NCBI GenBank assembly: GCA_964463145.1
Contig: CAYXBG010000020.1
Coordinates: 1-24,630 of the forward strand
Length of the DNA stretch: 24,630 nucleotides
From: CAYXBG01 sp964463145
Lineage (GTDB): Bacteria; Acidobacteriota; UBA6911; RPQK01; CBDAPI01
Reading direction: 5' to 3'
Positions 16,002 through 23,647 of the stretch are shown in pieces. The stretch's first letter is position 1. Every line of letters starts with the position of its first letter. A program made the position numbers and the translations under genes. A model generated the notes under the pieces. It had not been told where the DNA came from. It saw nothing but the letters and a program-made list of their open reading frames with translations, and searched no databases.

Positions 16002-16799
16002 TTAGGTGGATGCTCTAATGGGACGTTCCTCTTCTCTATCGTCGAAGGCAACTTTCAAAAACCTGCGCAGGCGAGGTCCATCGAGGTTTAGACTGATTTC
16101 TCCGCCCTTGCTTGCGGAGATCCTACCAGTTTCCTCTGAGATGATGATGGAGATGGCATCTGTCTCTGCTGTGATACCAATCCCTGCCCGGTGGCGTGTT
16201 CCCAATTCTTTACTGAGATAAGGGTCTGAGTTCATCGGTAATAGACATCCGGCTCCTGCAATCCGTTCCCCTGTGATTATAATTGCGCCGTCGTGCAGGG
16301 GTCCCTTTGGATTGAAGATAGTCATCAATAAGTGGTAGGAAAGATGGGCATCTATTTGAGTTCCTGACTCTATGTAATTTTTAAGTCCGATGTCCCTTTC
16401 CAGGACTATAAGACCACCAATGCGTTGAGTGGCCAATGCTGTGGAAGCCAAGATGATTTCATCAAAGCGGATCTCATCGGATGAATCTCTAAAGATCCTC
16501 AGGATCCGTCCCTTACCTATTTCAGCCAGCGCCCGACGTATTTCTGACTGAAACACGACGACCAAGCCGAAAATCAAATAAGGGAGAGAGGTTTCAAGGA
16601 AGACTCGTGCTGCTCTTAGGTCCATGATTCGGGTGGTGTAGTAGAACAGTACAATTGACAGTGCTCCGAGAGTCATCTGCCAGGCACGAGTCCCTCTAAT
16701 AAGCCGGAGTACCTGATATAACAGAAAGGCCAGAACTGAGATATCAAGGAGATCTTTCAGTTCAAAGCTGCCAAGCATTGATAATAATCCTGAAAGCAT
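16002..16799 (-). CDS. cdaA: Membrane diadenylate cyclase CdaA (DisA_N domain)
   Basis: A 265-residue enzyme makes cyclic di-AMP from two ATP. Three N-terminal membrane helices (about 15-34, 40-57 and 70-85) are followed by the DAC domain. Its signature DGA is at 170-172 (PLHDGAIIITGERIAGAGC), and GTRHRA is at 200-205, with IISEETGRIS after it. Both catalytic motifs are intact. The ATG overlaps the folP stop by one base (TAATG). c-di-AMP usually controls potassium, osmotic and cell-wall balance; the presence of the enzyme predicts c-di-AMP in this organism. Confidence 0.95.
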   Translation of the reverse strand: MLSGLLSMLGSFELKDLLDISVLAFLLYQVLRLIRGTRAWQMTLGALSIVLFYYTTRIMDLRAARVFLETSLPYLIFGLVVVFQSEIRRALAEIGKGRILRIFRDSSDEIRFDEIILASTALATQRIGGLIVLERDIGLKNYIESGTQIDAHLSYHLLMTIFNPKGPLHDGAIIITGERIAGAGCLLPMNSDPYLSKELGTRHRAGIGITAETDAISIIISEETGRISASKGGEISLNLDGPRLRRFLKVAFDDREEERPIRAST

Positions 16800-17704
16800 T
16801 ACATTGCCTCGTTTGCGATGGCGTCAGAAACTTTGACTACATCTAGCATTGCGGCGACATCATGTACCCTGACTATTTGGGCTCCTCGAAGGATCGAAAT
16901 CGCTACAGAAGCGGCCGTCCCCAGTAGGCGTTGCGAAACTGGTTTATCTAGGATAGCGCCTATGAAGCTCTTACGTGAAGTCCCGATCAAAATAGGGAGT
17001 CCCATACTCCGTAAGGTTTCCAGGTGGTTGATGATTGTCAGATTATCTTCTGCTGTTTTTCCAAAACCGATTCCTGGGTCCAGGACAATACGATTTTCGG
17101 ATATTTGATGTTCTTGACATGTTGTTAGGGCGAACCGAAAGTTCCTTTCAATGTCAGTAAGGATATCCTGGCTGGGGTCAATTTGCTGCATTGTTTCCGG
17201 TGAGCCTCTCATATGCACCAAAACAATACCAGCCTGAGCGGCAGCCACTATTTTGGGCATATCAGGGTCAAGGCGGAAAGAACTGATGTCATTTATGATG
17301 TCGGCCCCGGCATCTATGGCGTAGCGGGCCACCGATGCCTTGTAGGTGTCAACCGAAATGGGGATATTGGTGTGCTTTCTTAACCCTGCAATAGTCGGGA
17401 GTACTCGACTTGTTTCAATCTTGGCTGACACCGGTTTTGCGCCAGGCCTAGAAGATTCGCCTCCCACGTCTAATATGTCAGCACCTGCTTCAATCAGTTG
17501 AAGTCCGTACTCGACAGCGCGTTCAGGATCAGGGTGGCGCCCCTCATCGGCAAATGAGTCCGGTGTTACATTTACTACTCCCATTAGTCGTGTTCGTTGG
17601 GTCAAGTCTATTGTTTTGGAACAGGCTTGGAATGACGTGGGTACAGGGAATCTGTTTGCTGGAGGAACTCCTCGAGGGCCATTATCAATGTTGATGGAAG
17701 ACAC
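16799..17704 (-). CDS. folP: Dihydropteroate synthase
   Basis: The folate pathway enzyme joins dihydropterin pyrophosphate and p-aminobenzoate and is the usual sulfonamide target. All family motifs are present: NVTPDSF at 45-51, GGESSRPG at 81-88, DPGIGFGK at 209-216, SRK at 243-245 and RVHDV at 279-283. At 301 residues it is slightly long because of about 35 poorly conserved N-terminal residues. The annotated start is GTG at 17704 without a clear ribosome binding site, so the true start may be further in. It follows ftsH by 43 bases. Confidence 0.95.
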   Translation of the reverse strand: MSSINIDNGPRGVPPANRFPVPTSFQACSKTIDLTQRTRLMGVVNVTPDSFADEGRHPDPERAVEYGLQLIEAGADILDVGGESSRPGAKPVSAKIETSRVLPTIAGLRKHTNIPISVDTYKASVARYAIDAGADIINDISSFRLDPDMPKIVAAAQAGIVLVHMRGSPETMQQIDPSQDILTDIERNFRFALTTCQEHQISENRIVLDPGIGFGKTAEDNLTIINHLETLRSMGLPILIGTSRKSFIGAILDKPVSQRLLGTAASVAISILRGAQIVRVHDVAAMLDVVKVSDAIANEAM

Positions 17705-17747
17705 GACGGCAGCAGAACCTTTAAAGGAAATGAGCTCCGACTCCAGC

Positions 17748-19691
17748 TTAAGCTGTTGCCGGATTTTCTTCTGGATTTACCAGACCGCGCACAGAATCCT
17801 TTTTTTCCTGTACGTTTTCAATCTCTGTGGGAGTCGGGCCAGTCTGGGGGCCATCTGAATCGGCCTCATCCTGACGGATGGCTTTTCCGGAAATTACTGC
17901 TTCGATTTCTGCCGAGTCAAGCGTCTCGTATTCGAGTAGCGCCTCGGCCAGTCGAATCAAGGCCTCCCTATTGGTGTCGAGGATCTTATATGCTTTCTTG
18001 TTGCATTCGGAGATGATGTTTTCTATCTCATCATCGATCTTCATAGCTGTTTTCTCGCTATATTCTTGCTGTCGTGAGATCTCACGACCCAAAAAGATCT
18101 GGTCCTCATTTTTGCCAAAGCTGAGTGGTCCGACCTCATTACTCATTCCCCACTCGCAGACCATCTTTCTGGCCAGATCAGTGGTGCGTTCCATGTCATT
18201 AGAAGCGCCAGTCGTCATAGTATCCAAAAAGGTCTGTTCAGCTGCTCGGCCCGATAACAGTATGGTGATCGAGGCCAACATATATTCCCTGGTGTAACTA
18301 TATCTGTCTTCCGTAGGGAGTTGCATTGTCACGCCGAGAGCCCGCCCACGTGGAATTATTGTCACTTTATGTAGAGGATCTGCGTCAGGAAGAATATATG
18401 CCACTAAAGCATGCCCCGCTTCGTGGTAGGCAGTATTTCGTTTTTCTTCTTCATTCATGACCAAGGAGCGACGTTCTTTCCCCATGAGGACCTTATCTTT
18501 GGCGTTTTCGAAATCTTCCATCGTAACTGACTTGCGGTCAAAGCGAGCCGCGTTTAGAGCTGCTTCGTTCACTAAATTGGCCAGTTGGGCCCCAGAAAAG
18601 CCAGGAGTTCCTCTGGCCAAAACAGAACTGTCTACGTCATCGGCAAGGGGAATATGACGGGTATGCACGTTAAGAATTCCCTCACGACCCCTGATGTCGG
18701 GTAGTGAAACTACGACCTGTCGATCAAAACGGCCTGGACGAAGAAGGGCAGGGTCAAGCACATCTGGCCTGTTGGTAGCTGCAATCAGGATCACTCCCTC
18801 ATTAGATTCAAATCCGTCCATCTCAACAAGAAGCTGATTCAATGTCTGTTCGCGCTCGTCATGACCACCACCAAGACCGGCACCTCTATGACGACCGACC
18901 GCGTCGATTTCATCGATGAAAACGATGCAAGGGGCATTTTTTTTCCCCTGTTCAAAAAGATCGCGAACACGACTTGCACCCACACCCACAAACATCTCAA
19001 CAAAATCAGAACCACTGATGGTAAAAAATGGAGCATCCGCTTCACCGGCTATTGCTCTTGCCAGGAGTGTCTTGCCTGTTCCGGGTGGTCCCATTAGGAG
19101 AACTCCTTTTGGGATGCGCCCCCCCAGTTTCTGAAACTTTTGGGGTTCACGAAGGAAATCTACAACCTCCTGCAGTTCCTCTTTTGCCTCCTCAACACCG
19201 GCAACATCCTTGAAAGTGGCTTTCTTTTGCTGATTGCTAGAAAGCTTAGCCTTGCTTTTCCCGAATGAAAGAGCTCGATTTCCCCCTGCCTGCATCTGAC
19301 GCATGATGAATATCCAGAAGCCGATGATCAGAAGAATGGGGAGTCCAGATGTCAGAATAGCGTAGAACCAGGGGTTTTGTTCCTCTTGGATGATCTCAAC
19401 GACGACGCGTTCATCGTTGAGGACGGTGGCGATTGCATCAATGCTGTCTACTGGTATGACGGCTGTGAATTCGCGCTGAGTACTAGCGTCTTCTGGCAGG
19501 TAAACACCTTTGACATTTCCTGTCTGTGTAATCGTGACGGACCGAACCTGTTTTTCCTGGACTAAATGTTTGAAGGCGGAAAAGTTGAGTTCGTCAGGGT
19601 TACCGCTTTGTACCTTGTCTAGGAAGCCGTACAAAAGGATAACGGCCACGAAAACCGCAACCATCATGAAAATGTTCCTGGCAGTGTTCAC
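17748..19691 (-). CDS. ftsH: ATP-dependent zinc metalloprotease FtsH
   Basis: The 647-residue membrane AAA+ protease degrades misfolded membrane proteins and regulators. Two helices (about 6-24 and 109-130) flank a small external domain. Then come Walker A GPPGTGKT at 201-208, Walker B with DE at 260-261, the second region of homology (RPDVLDPALLRPGRFDRQ) and the zinc motif HEAGH at 423-427. The start is GTG at 19691, supported by AGGAG at 19701-19705, 9 bases upstream. It opens the long minus-strand run that includes folP, cdaA, cdaR, rfaE2 and mfd. Confidence 0.97.
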   Translation of the reverse strand: MNTARNIFMMVAVFVAVILLYGFLDKVQSGNPDELNFSAFKHLVQEKQVRSVTITQTGNVKGVYLPEDASTQREFTAVIPVDSIDAIATVLNDERVVVEIIQEEQNPWFYAILTSGLPILLIIGFWIFIMRQMQAGGNRALSFGKSKAKLSSNQQKKATFKDVAGVEEAKEELQEVVDFLREPQKFQKLGGRIPKGVLLMGPPGTGKTLLARAIAGEADAPFFTISGSDFVEMFVGVGASRVRDLFEQGKKNAPCIVFIDEIDAVGRHRGAGLGGGHDEREQTLNQLLVEMDGFESNEGVILIAATNRPDVLDPALLRPGRFDRQVVVSLPDIRGREGILNVHTRHIPLADDVDSSVLARGTPGFSGAQLANLVNEAALNAARFDRKSVTMEDFENAKDKVLMGKERRSLVMNEEEKRNTAYHEAGHALVAYILPDADPLHKVTIIPRGRALGVTMQLPTEDRYSYTREYMLASITILLSGRAAEQTFLDTMTTGASNDMERTTDLARKMVCEWGMSNEVGPLSFGKNEDQIFLGREISRQQEYSEKTAMKIDDEIENIISECNKKAYKILDTNREALIRLAEALLEYETLDSAEIEAVISGKAIRQDEADSDGPQTGPTPTEIENVQEKKDSVRGLVNPEENPATA

Positions 19692-19730
19692 TGCTGAAGT
19701 CTCCTGAATTCTTATAGCATCGGATCAACT

Positions 19731-19760
19731 AGTATACTTGAACATCCTCATTACCGTCAC
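19731..19760 (-). promoter_or_regulatory. Candidate promoter of the ftsH operon
   Basis: On the minus strand, GTGACG (19760-19755) and TATACT (19736-19731) are 18 bases apart, about 40 bases upstream of the GTG start. The -10 match is good and the -35 moderate. A second -10-like TATAAG is closer to the gene. The gap between tilS and ftsH is 131 bases, so the promoter must be in this area if ftsH is not only read from tilS. Confidence 0.4.
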
Positions 19761-19822
19761 CTTCAAAGCTCTAGAAACCCCATCTCGCGGCTCGATTGCT
19801 CTAATCTTTAACAAGCGTCATT

Positions 19823-21223
19823 TCAAGCGAAGGAGGGGCTGAGAGTTTCTTTTTGGAATGAAATGGCTACGGCTTCTTGACCTGAACGAGGGAGAAGGGA
19901 CGGTCGAACCCAAAGGTGCTCAACCCATATAATTTCCTGTTCCGTAGAGATTACGATCAGGCGGTCTCTTTCAAAAGCTGGAATCTGCTCTTCCGAAAAA
20001 AGGTCCTTTAGTTTTCGAGAACGCCCCTTCCGTGAACAAAACACATCACCAGGTTTTCTAGAACGAAGAGATAAGGGGGAGCCTTTCCATAGGAATATAG
20101 GTTGTGGGAATTGGCCGTCCTTCCTGAATTGCTTGATCCAGTCCCCTTTAATTCTGAGACCTCTTGATTCGATCCAGGCATCTCCAGGGATTTCGAGGGG
20201 CTCACAGAACGGAGACAGGGGTACAAAATTCCGGATGGTTATGGCCTCAGGTTCTCGGTAGGCTACTAGCCCTTGAGGTAAGTTTAGATGCCGCCCAGAC
20301 TGTGCTGAAAGAAGACCCAGTACATCCTCAGTAGCTTCGTATCTTATTTGCCGGTTTTCGGAGCGCAGAGTGGTTATGGCTCTTCGGATTATCAAACGTT
20401 GTAGAGCAGTTGGAAGTTTGCGGAGTTTTGCGGCCTCTAGTTTCAGGCAATTGTCACTCAAGACTTCACAAACAACAGGGAAAGCTTCCTTGCTAACATG
20501 GTCGAGCAATTCTTCAAGTTCCCGCGAGATGCGGGCTGTTCTTCCAAATGCCTCAATAACCCTTGGATTAAGACGAGAAGCTATTTGTGGCAAGAGAAAT
20601 AGTCTGATCCAGTTCCTGTCTAGATCTACTGATTGGTTCGTAGAATCGGTGCAGAAATTGGCCTTGCATCGATCCAGGTAAGAAAGGATGTCTTGTCTTC
20701 TCTCATTTAGAAGAGGTCTAATCATCAAAATGCCGGTAGACGGGTCTCTGAATTCTGGTGAGATCCCTGCCCATCCCTTGGGGCCGCTTCCTCGCACCAT
20801 TTTGAAGAGAACAGTTTCGGCTTGGTCTTCGGCATGGTGAGCAGTAAGAAGAATTGCCTCGCTTCGGGCTGCCTCCTGAAAAAGGAGTCGATAACGCTGC
20901 TGACGAAGTTGATCTTCTAGGTTGCCTTTGGACTTGATACCAGAAACTGGCAGGATTTGGCAATGCACTCCGATTTCCTGGCACAGCTTCTCCACGAAAG
21001 TTTGATCCCTATCGGATTCTGTCCCTCTGACTCCGTGGTTAACGTGGGCGGCTAGTATCTTGATATTCAGGGATTTGGATATGTTGGAGAGTCCGAGTAG
21101 AAGAGCCACCGAATCAGGCCCTCCTGAGACACCGACCATCAATCGTGCCCCCTTAGTAATCCCAAAAGTAGTGGTAATCTGAGTTAACAGATCTTGTTCA
21201 AATTTTTCCAGCTTAGATGACAT
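19823..21223 (-). CDS. tilS: tRNA(Ile)-lysidine synthase
   Basis: The 466-residue N-type ATP pyrophosphatase puts lysine on C34 of the CAU-anticodon isoleucine tRNA, changing its reading from AUG to AUA. The PP-loop SGGPDS is at 33-38, and AAHVNHGVRG, TAHHAEDQAETVLFKMVRG (split by one base of reading here) and the FCTDSTN region are intact. A C-terminal TilS-type domain with KLKDLFSEEQIPAFERDRL ends the protein. The ATG at 21223 lies 65 bases from the divergent tRNA gene, which has a CAU anticodon and could be its substrate. Confidence 0.95.
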   Translation of the reverse strand: MSSKLEKFEQDLLTQITTTFGITKGARLMVGVSGGPDSVALLLGLSNISKSLNIKILAAHVNHGVRGTESDRDQTFVEKLCQEIGVHCQILPVSGIKSKGNLEDQLRQQRYRLLFQEAARSEAILLTAHHAEDQAETVLFKMVRGSGPKGWAGISPEFRDPSTGILMIRPLLNERRQDILSYLDRCKANFCTDSTNQSVDLDRNWIRLFLLPQIASRLNPRVIEAFGRTARISRELEELLDHVSKEAFPVVCEVLSDNCLKLEAAKLRKLPTALQRLIIRRAITTLRSENRQIRYEATEDVLGLLSAQSGRHLNLPQGLVAYREPEAITIRNFVPLSPFCEPLEIPGDAWIESRGLRIKGDWIKQFRKDGQFPQPIFLWKGSPLSLRSRKPGDVFCSRKGRSRKLKDLFSEEQIPAFERDRLIVISTEQEIIWVEHLWVRPSLLPRSGQEAVAISFQKETLSPSFA

Positions 21224-21241
21224 CGACCTAACTCATTGATA

Positions 21242-21271
21242 TTGAAAGGCCTCCAGCCGATCGGTTATGAT
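21242..21271 (+). promoter_or_regulatory. Promoter of the CAU tRNA gene
   Basis: TTGAAA (21242-21247) and TATGAT (21266-21271), 18 bases apart, are each one mismatch from the sigma70 consensus. Start of transcription would be about 10 bases before the tRNA. The spacer holds an 8-bp palindrome, CCGATCGG, at 21257-21264. The region is shared with tilS on the other strand. Confidence 0.65.
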
Positions 21272-21288
21272 GACCCACTCGGCTCAGG

Positions 21289-21364
21289 GGCGGTGTAGCT
21301 CAGTGGTTAGAGCAAGCGGCTCATATCCGCTTTGTCGGGGGTTCGACTCCCTCCACCGCCACCA
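21289..21364 (+). tRNA. tRNA with CAU anticodon, possibly tRNA-Ile2
   Basis: A 76-base cloverleaf with an encoded CCA. The acceptor stem GGCGGTG pairs exactly with CACCGCC, the D arm has GCTC and GAGC, the anticodon stem AGCGG pairs with CCGCT, the anticodon loop is CTCATAT with CAT at 34-36, and the T arm has GGGGG and TTCGACT. The acceptor stem lacks the initiator-type first mismatch, and the anticodon stem has no GGG/CCC run, so it is not initiator Met. The D loop and anticodon stem resemble E. coli Ile2 more than elongator Met. The acceptor G4-C69 and G5-C68 pairs match neither E. coli tRNA, so the isotype is open. Confidence 0.93.
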
Positions 21365-21430
21365 GTTTTTCTTTTGGCGGCAAGTAATTACAGGGCTCAC
21401 CCTGAGGAGTCCTGATGGTTAACAGTATTG

Positions 21431-21946
21431 TTAGCCTACGGCTTGTGCCGTGTGTTTTTCGTAGGCTGCACTAAGCATAGATTCGACTAGTGTTTCCACC
21501 GATCCTTCAGGTTCTTTTTGAACTGTGCTGATCTCCGAGATTACCAATTTTCGTGCCCGATCATACATCTTCTTTTCCCGGAAGGAGAGAGGCTTTTGAA
21601 AACTCAGAAAGTAGAGGTTTTGGAGGACCACTCCAACCTCAATGATGCATCCGGACGTCATTTTTTCAACGTTGTCTTTGTACCGATGTTTCCAATCCTG
21701 ACCCGCTTCGTAACTTTCCGATTCGAGAACATTAAATAGCTTCTTGAGGTCCCCATCACTGGAAAGGCGACGGAGCCCAACATTGTCAACGTTGTTGATT
21801 GGAATCATGACAGTAGAATCGTTGGAGAGGATGTGCAAGGAGTAAAAATCCTCGGTGGTCCCCATTATGGTATGGCTTGTGATACCACGAATTTCTCCGA
21901 TCCCTTGATTTGGGTAAACAACCTTATCACCAACTTTGAATTGCAA
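21431..21946 (-). CDS. carD: CarD family transcriptional regulator
   Basis: The 171-residue protein binds the beta subunit of RNA polymerase through an N-terminal CarD/TRCF domain (FKVGDKVVYPNQGIGEI, then IPINNVDNVGLR). Its C-terminal helical domain (LSFREKKMYDRARKLVISEI) stabilises the open promoter, often at rRNA promoters. The start codon is TTG at 21946, strongly supported by GGAGG at 21954-21958 with a 7-base gap; no ATG exists further upstream in frame. It stands alone on the minus strand, tail to tail with the tRNA. Confidence 0.93.
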   Translation of the reverse strand: MQFKVGDKVVYPNQGIGEIRGITSHTIMGTTEDFYSLHILSNDSTVMIPINNVDNVGLRRLSSDGDLKKLFNVLESESYEAGQDWKHRYKDNVEKMTSGCIIEVGVVLQNLYFLSFQKPLSFREKKMYDRARKLVISEISTVQKEPEGSVETLVESMLSAAYEKHTAQAVG

Positions 21947-21985
21947 CGTATAACCTCCACTACTTTTGGTTCTGATCTGCCTTCC

Positions 21986-22014
21986 ATATTAAGCTATAGA
22001 ATACTATCTGTCAA
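21986..22014 (-). promoter_or_regulatory. Strong sigma70-like promoter of carD
   Basis: On the minus strand, a perfect TTGACA (22014-22009) and TAATAT (21991-21986) are exactly 17 bases apart. The predicted 5' leader is about 32 bases and includes the ribosome binding site before the TTG start. Confidence 0.7.
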
Positions 22015-22310
22015 AAAACCCTAAGTGATTGAAGATAAACATCTTCTAGGATTGTTCCCTGTGCCAAAGACCAGGAACATCTGAGCGGAGTGATAGCCTT
22101 CGATATGAGAATGAGTAGATATGTCATCCGTCTAGGTAAATGAAGGAGGATTTGGCAGTTGTGTAGTGATTATACGTGAGACTGAATCCGTCGAATGATA
22201 TTTCCGCTGTGATGTTTGGAGAGTATGAGTTTGGAAGGTTCAGGAAGGGAAGTTGAATCATACTCGTCAATTAGGATCGCACCGGGCTAGCTTTTCTTTC
22301 AGGTGATGAA
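22015..22310. other. Gap between carD and the AI-2E transporter, no gene seen
   Basis: About 296 bases upstream of the carD promoter. There is no ORF with a ribosome binding site and no clear terminator hairpin with a T run for the transporter gene. I see nothing I can assign. Confidence 0.6.
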
Positions 22311-23408
22311 TCAATCGTCCGTAGAGATCCATTGTGGCTTTTGTTTTGAAAGCTCCTGCTGGAACTCAATCCTGTATAGGTCTAAGAAGGTCAACCCTAG
22401 GGCTACGACTATAGGACCGGCAATCATCCCGACGATCCCGAAATAGGAGATACCTCCCAAAATCGAAAAGAAGATTAGTACAGTGTGCATCTTCGCCTTA
22501 CCTTCAATTAGCAAGGGTTTCAGCACGTTGTCGATGCTGCCTACCAGAACGATAGAGATAATCACTAGTATTATACCGTGCCACCAAGAACCAACGGCAA
22601 AAAGATAGAGTGCCCAGGGTGCCCATACGATAGCTGTCCCCACCAAGGGTACAAGTGAAAAAAGAGCCGTCAATGTACTCCAGAGGAGAACATTGGGGAT
22701 GCCCACTAACCAAAGGCTAATACCTCCTGCAGCTCCTTGGGCGAGAGCAGTAACCAAGCTACCTACGACGGTTGCACTGGAGACCTCCCTAAATCTTTTC
22801 ATTATCCTATTTTCGTAATTCTCCGAGAGAGGGGTCCACGACTGGAGTTGGTTGACGAGTCTTTGTCCATCGCGAAAAAGGAAAAACATTGTGAATATCA
22901 TAAAGAAGATAACGGTCGAAAAATGAGTCAGGCTAGAGATAATCGAACGGCTTTGACGCAGGAAAAAAAGGCTCACATGTTGTACTAATGAAGCCAGAGA
23001 TCCAACGAAGGCATGCCAGTCGAGATTCAGATTTTTTTCAAGTTCTCTGACTATTTGGCCTATGTAAGGCAGTTCTTTGAGGTCCATGGAAGACTGCAGA
23101 TCTCCCCTGGATATCGCCCCCTGTAGTTGTTGGTAAGTCTGTGTGGCCTGGATGGCCAGTTGCGTGAGGACGATAACGAAAGGGACAATGATCAGTGCGG
23201 TAACTGCCAAGCACATCAATAGTGCAGCTAGATTCTGACGCCCCCCCAATTTACCAGCAAGCCAGCTATAAATTGGGAAGGTGAGGCAGGCTAGTACAGC
23301 GGCCAGGAAGATTGACATTATAAAAGGCTGAAAAATCTGGAAGACGAAGTAGAGGATCAAAAGAGAGGGGAGAATTAAAAAAAATCGCAGAAACCTAGAC
23401 TCATCCAT
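22311..23408 (-). CDS. AI-2E family (PerM-type) transporter
   Basis: A 365-residue polytopic membrane protein. Paired hydrophobic helices are at about 8-45 and 60-85, a long soluble stretch with a coiled appearance lies at 90-150, and a cluster of helices is at 155-350. The C-terminal half contains PLVGTAIVWAPWALYLF and ILGGISYFGIVGMIAGPIVVALGLTF, which are typical of the family. Members export AI-2 in some bacteria or act as Na+/H+ antiporters, so the substrate here is not known. The ATG at 23408 is a sensible start, but no ribosome binding site precedes it. It is transcribed away from the envelope protein gene at the window end. Confidence 0.92.
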   Translation of the reverse strand: MDESRFLRFFLILPSLLILYFVFQIFQPFIMSIFLAAVLACLTFPIYSWLAGKLGGRQNLAALLMCLAVTALIIVPFVIVLTQLAIQATQTYQQLQGAISRGDLQSSMDLKELPYIGQIVRELEKNLNLDWHAFVGSLASLVQHVSLFFLRQSRSIISSLTHFSTVIFFMIFTMFFLFRDGQRLVNQLQSWTPLSENYENRIMKRFREVSSATVVGSLVTALAQGAAGGISLWLVGIPNVLLWSTLTALFSLVPLVGTAIVWAPWALYLFAVGSWWHGIILVIISIVLVGSIDNVLKPLLIEGKAKMHTVLIFFSILGGISYFGIVGMIAGPIVVALGLTFLDLYRIEFQQELSKQKPQWISTDD

Positions 23409-23418
23409 ATTTTTAGTT

Positions 23419-23448
23419 AGTTTACTTAGCGGGCTGATCCGAGGTCAA
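23419..23448 (-). promoter_or_regulatory. Candidate promoter of the AI-2E transporter
   Basis: On the minus strand, TTGACC (23448-23443) and TAAACT (23424-23419) are 18 bases apart. The -10 ends only 10 bases before the ATG, so the mRNA would be nearly leaderless, which agrees with the missing ribosome binding site. Confidence 0.4.
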
Positions 23449-23540
23449 ATGTGGAAAGGATTCAGGAGTAATCTTTTCGTTGCAATCAGAACTTCAACAA
23501 CATTACCTGTGGATCTGGTGTGCCCCATTCACTCATTTGG

Positions 23541-23562
23541 ACTTGTGGACAGGTCCACGAGT
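23541..23562. repeat. 22-bp near-perfect dyad in the divergent gap
   Basis: Ten-base arms ACTTGTGGAC (23541-23550) and GTCCACGAGT (23553-23562) are inverted copies with one mismatch and a 2-base centre. It lies about 85 bases before the start of the plus-strand gene. The shape fits an operator for a dimeric regulator. Confidence 0.6.
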
Positions 23563-23647
23563 AGCGTATCTGAGTTTATGTTGACCCTAGCTACCAGAGA
23601 AAATGCGGTCAGGGTGAAAAATTACCCTGTGTCGGAGGGGGACTGAC

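Noticed and set aside
21391..21404. 5-bp GC-rich hairpin CAGGG/CCCTG between tRNA and carD
   Set aside because: The stem is short and no T run follows on either strand, so a terminator call is not justified.
23449..23646. 65-codon plus-strand ORF ending two bases before the envelope protein gene
   Set aside because: It has no ribosome binding site, no recognisable domain and a composition like non-coding sequence. It also spans the dyad; I treat it as intergenic.
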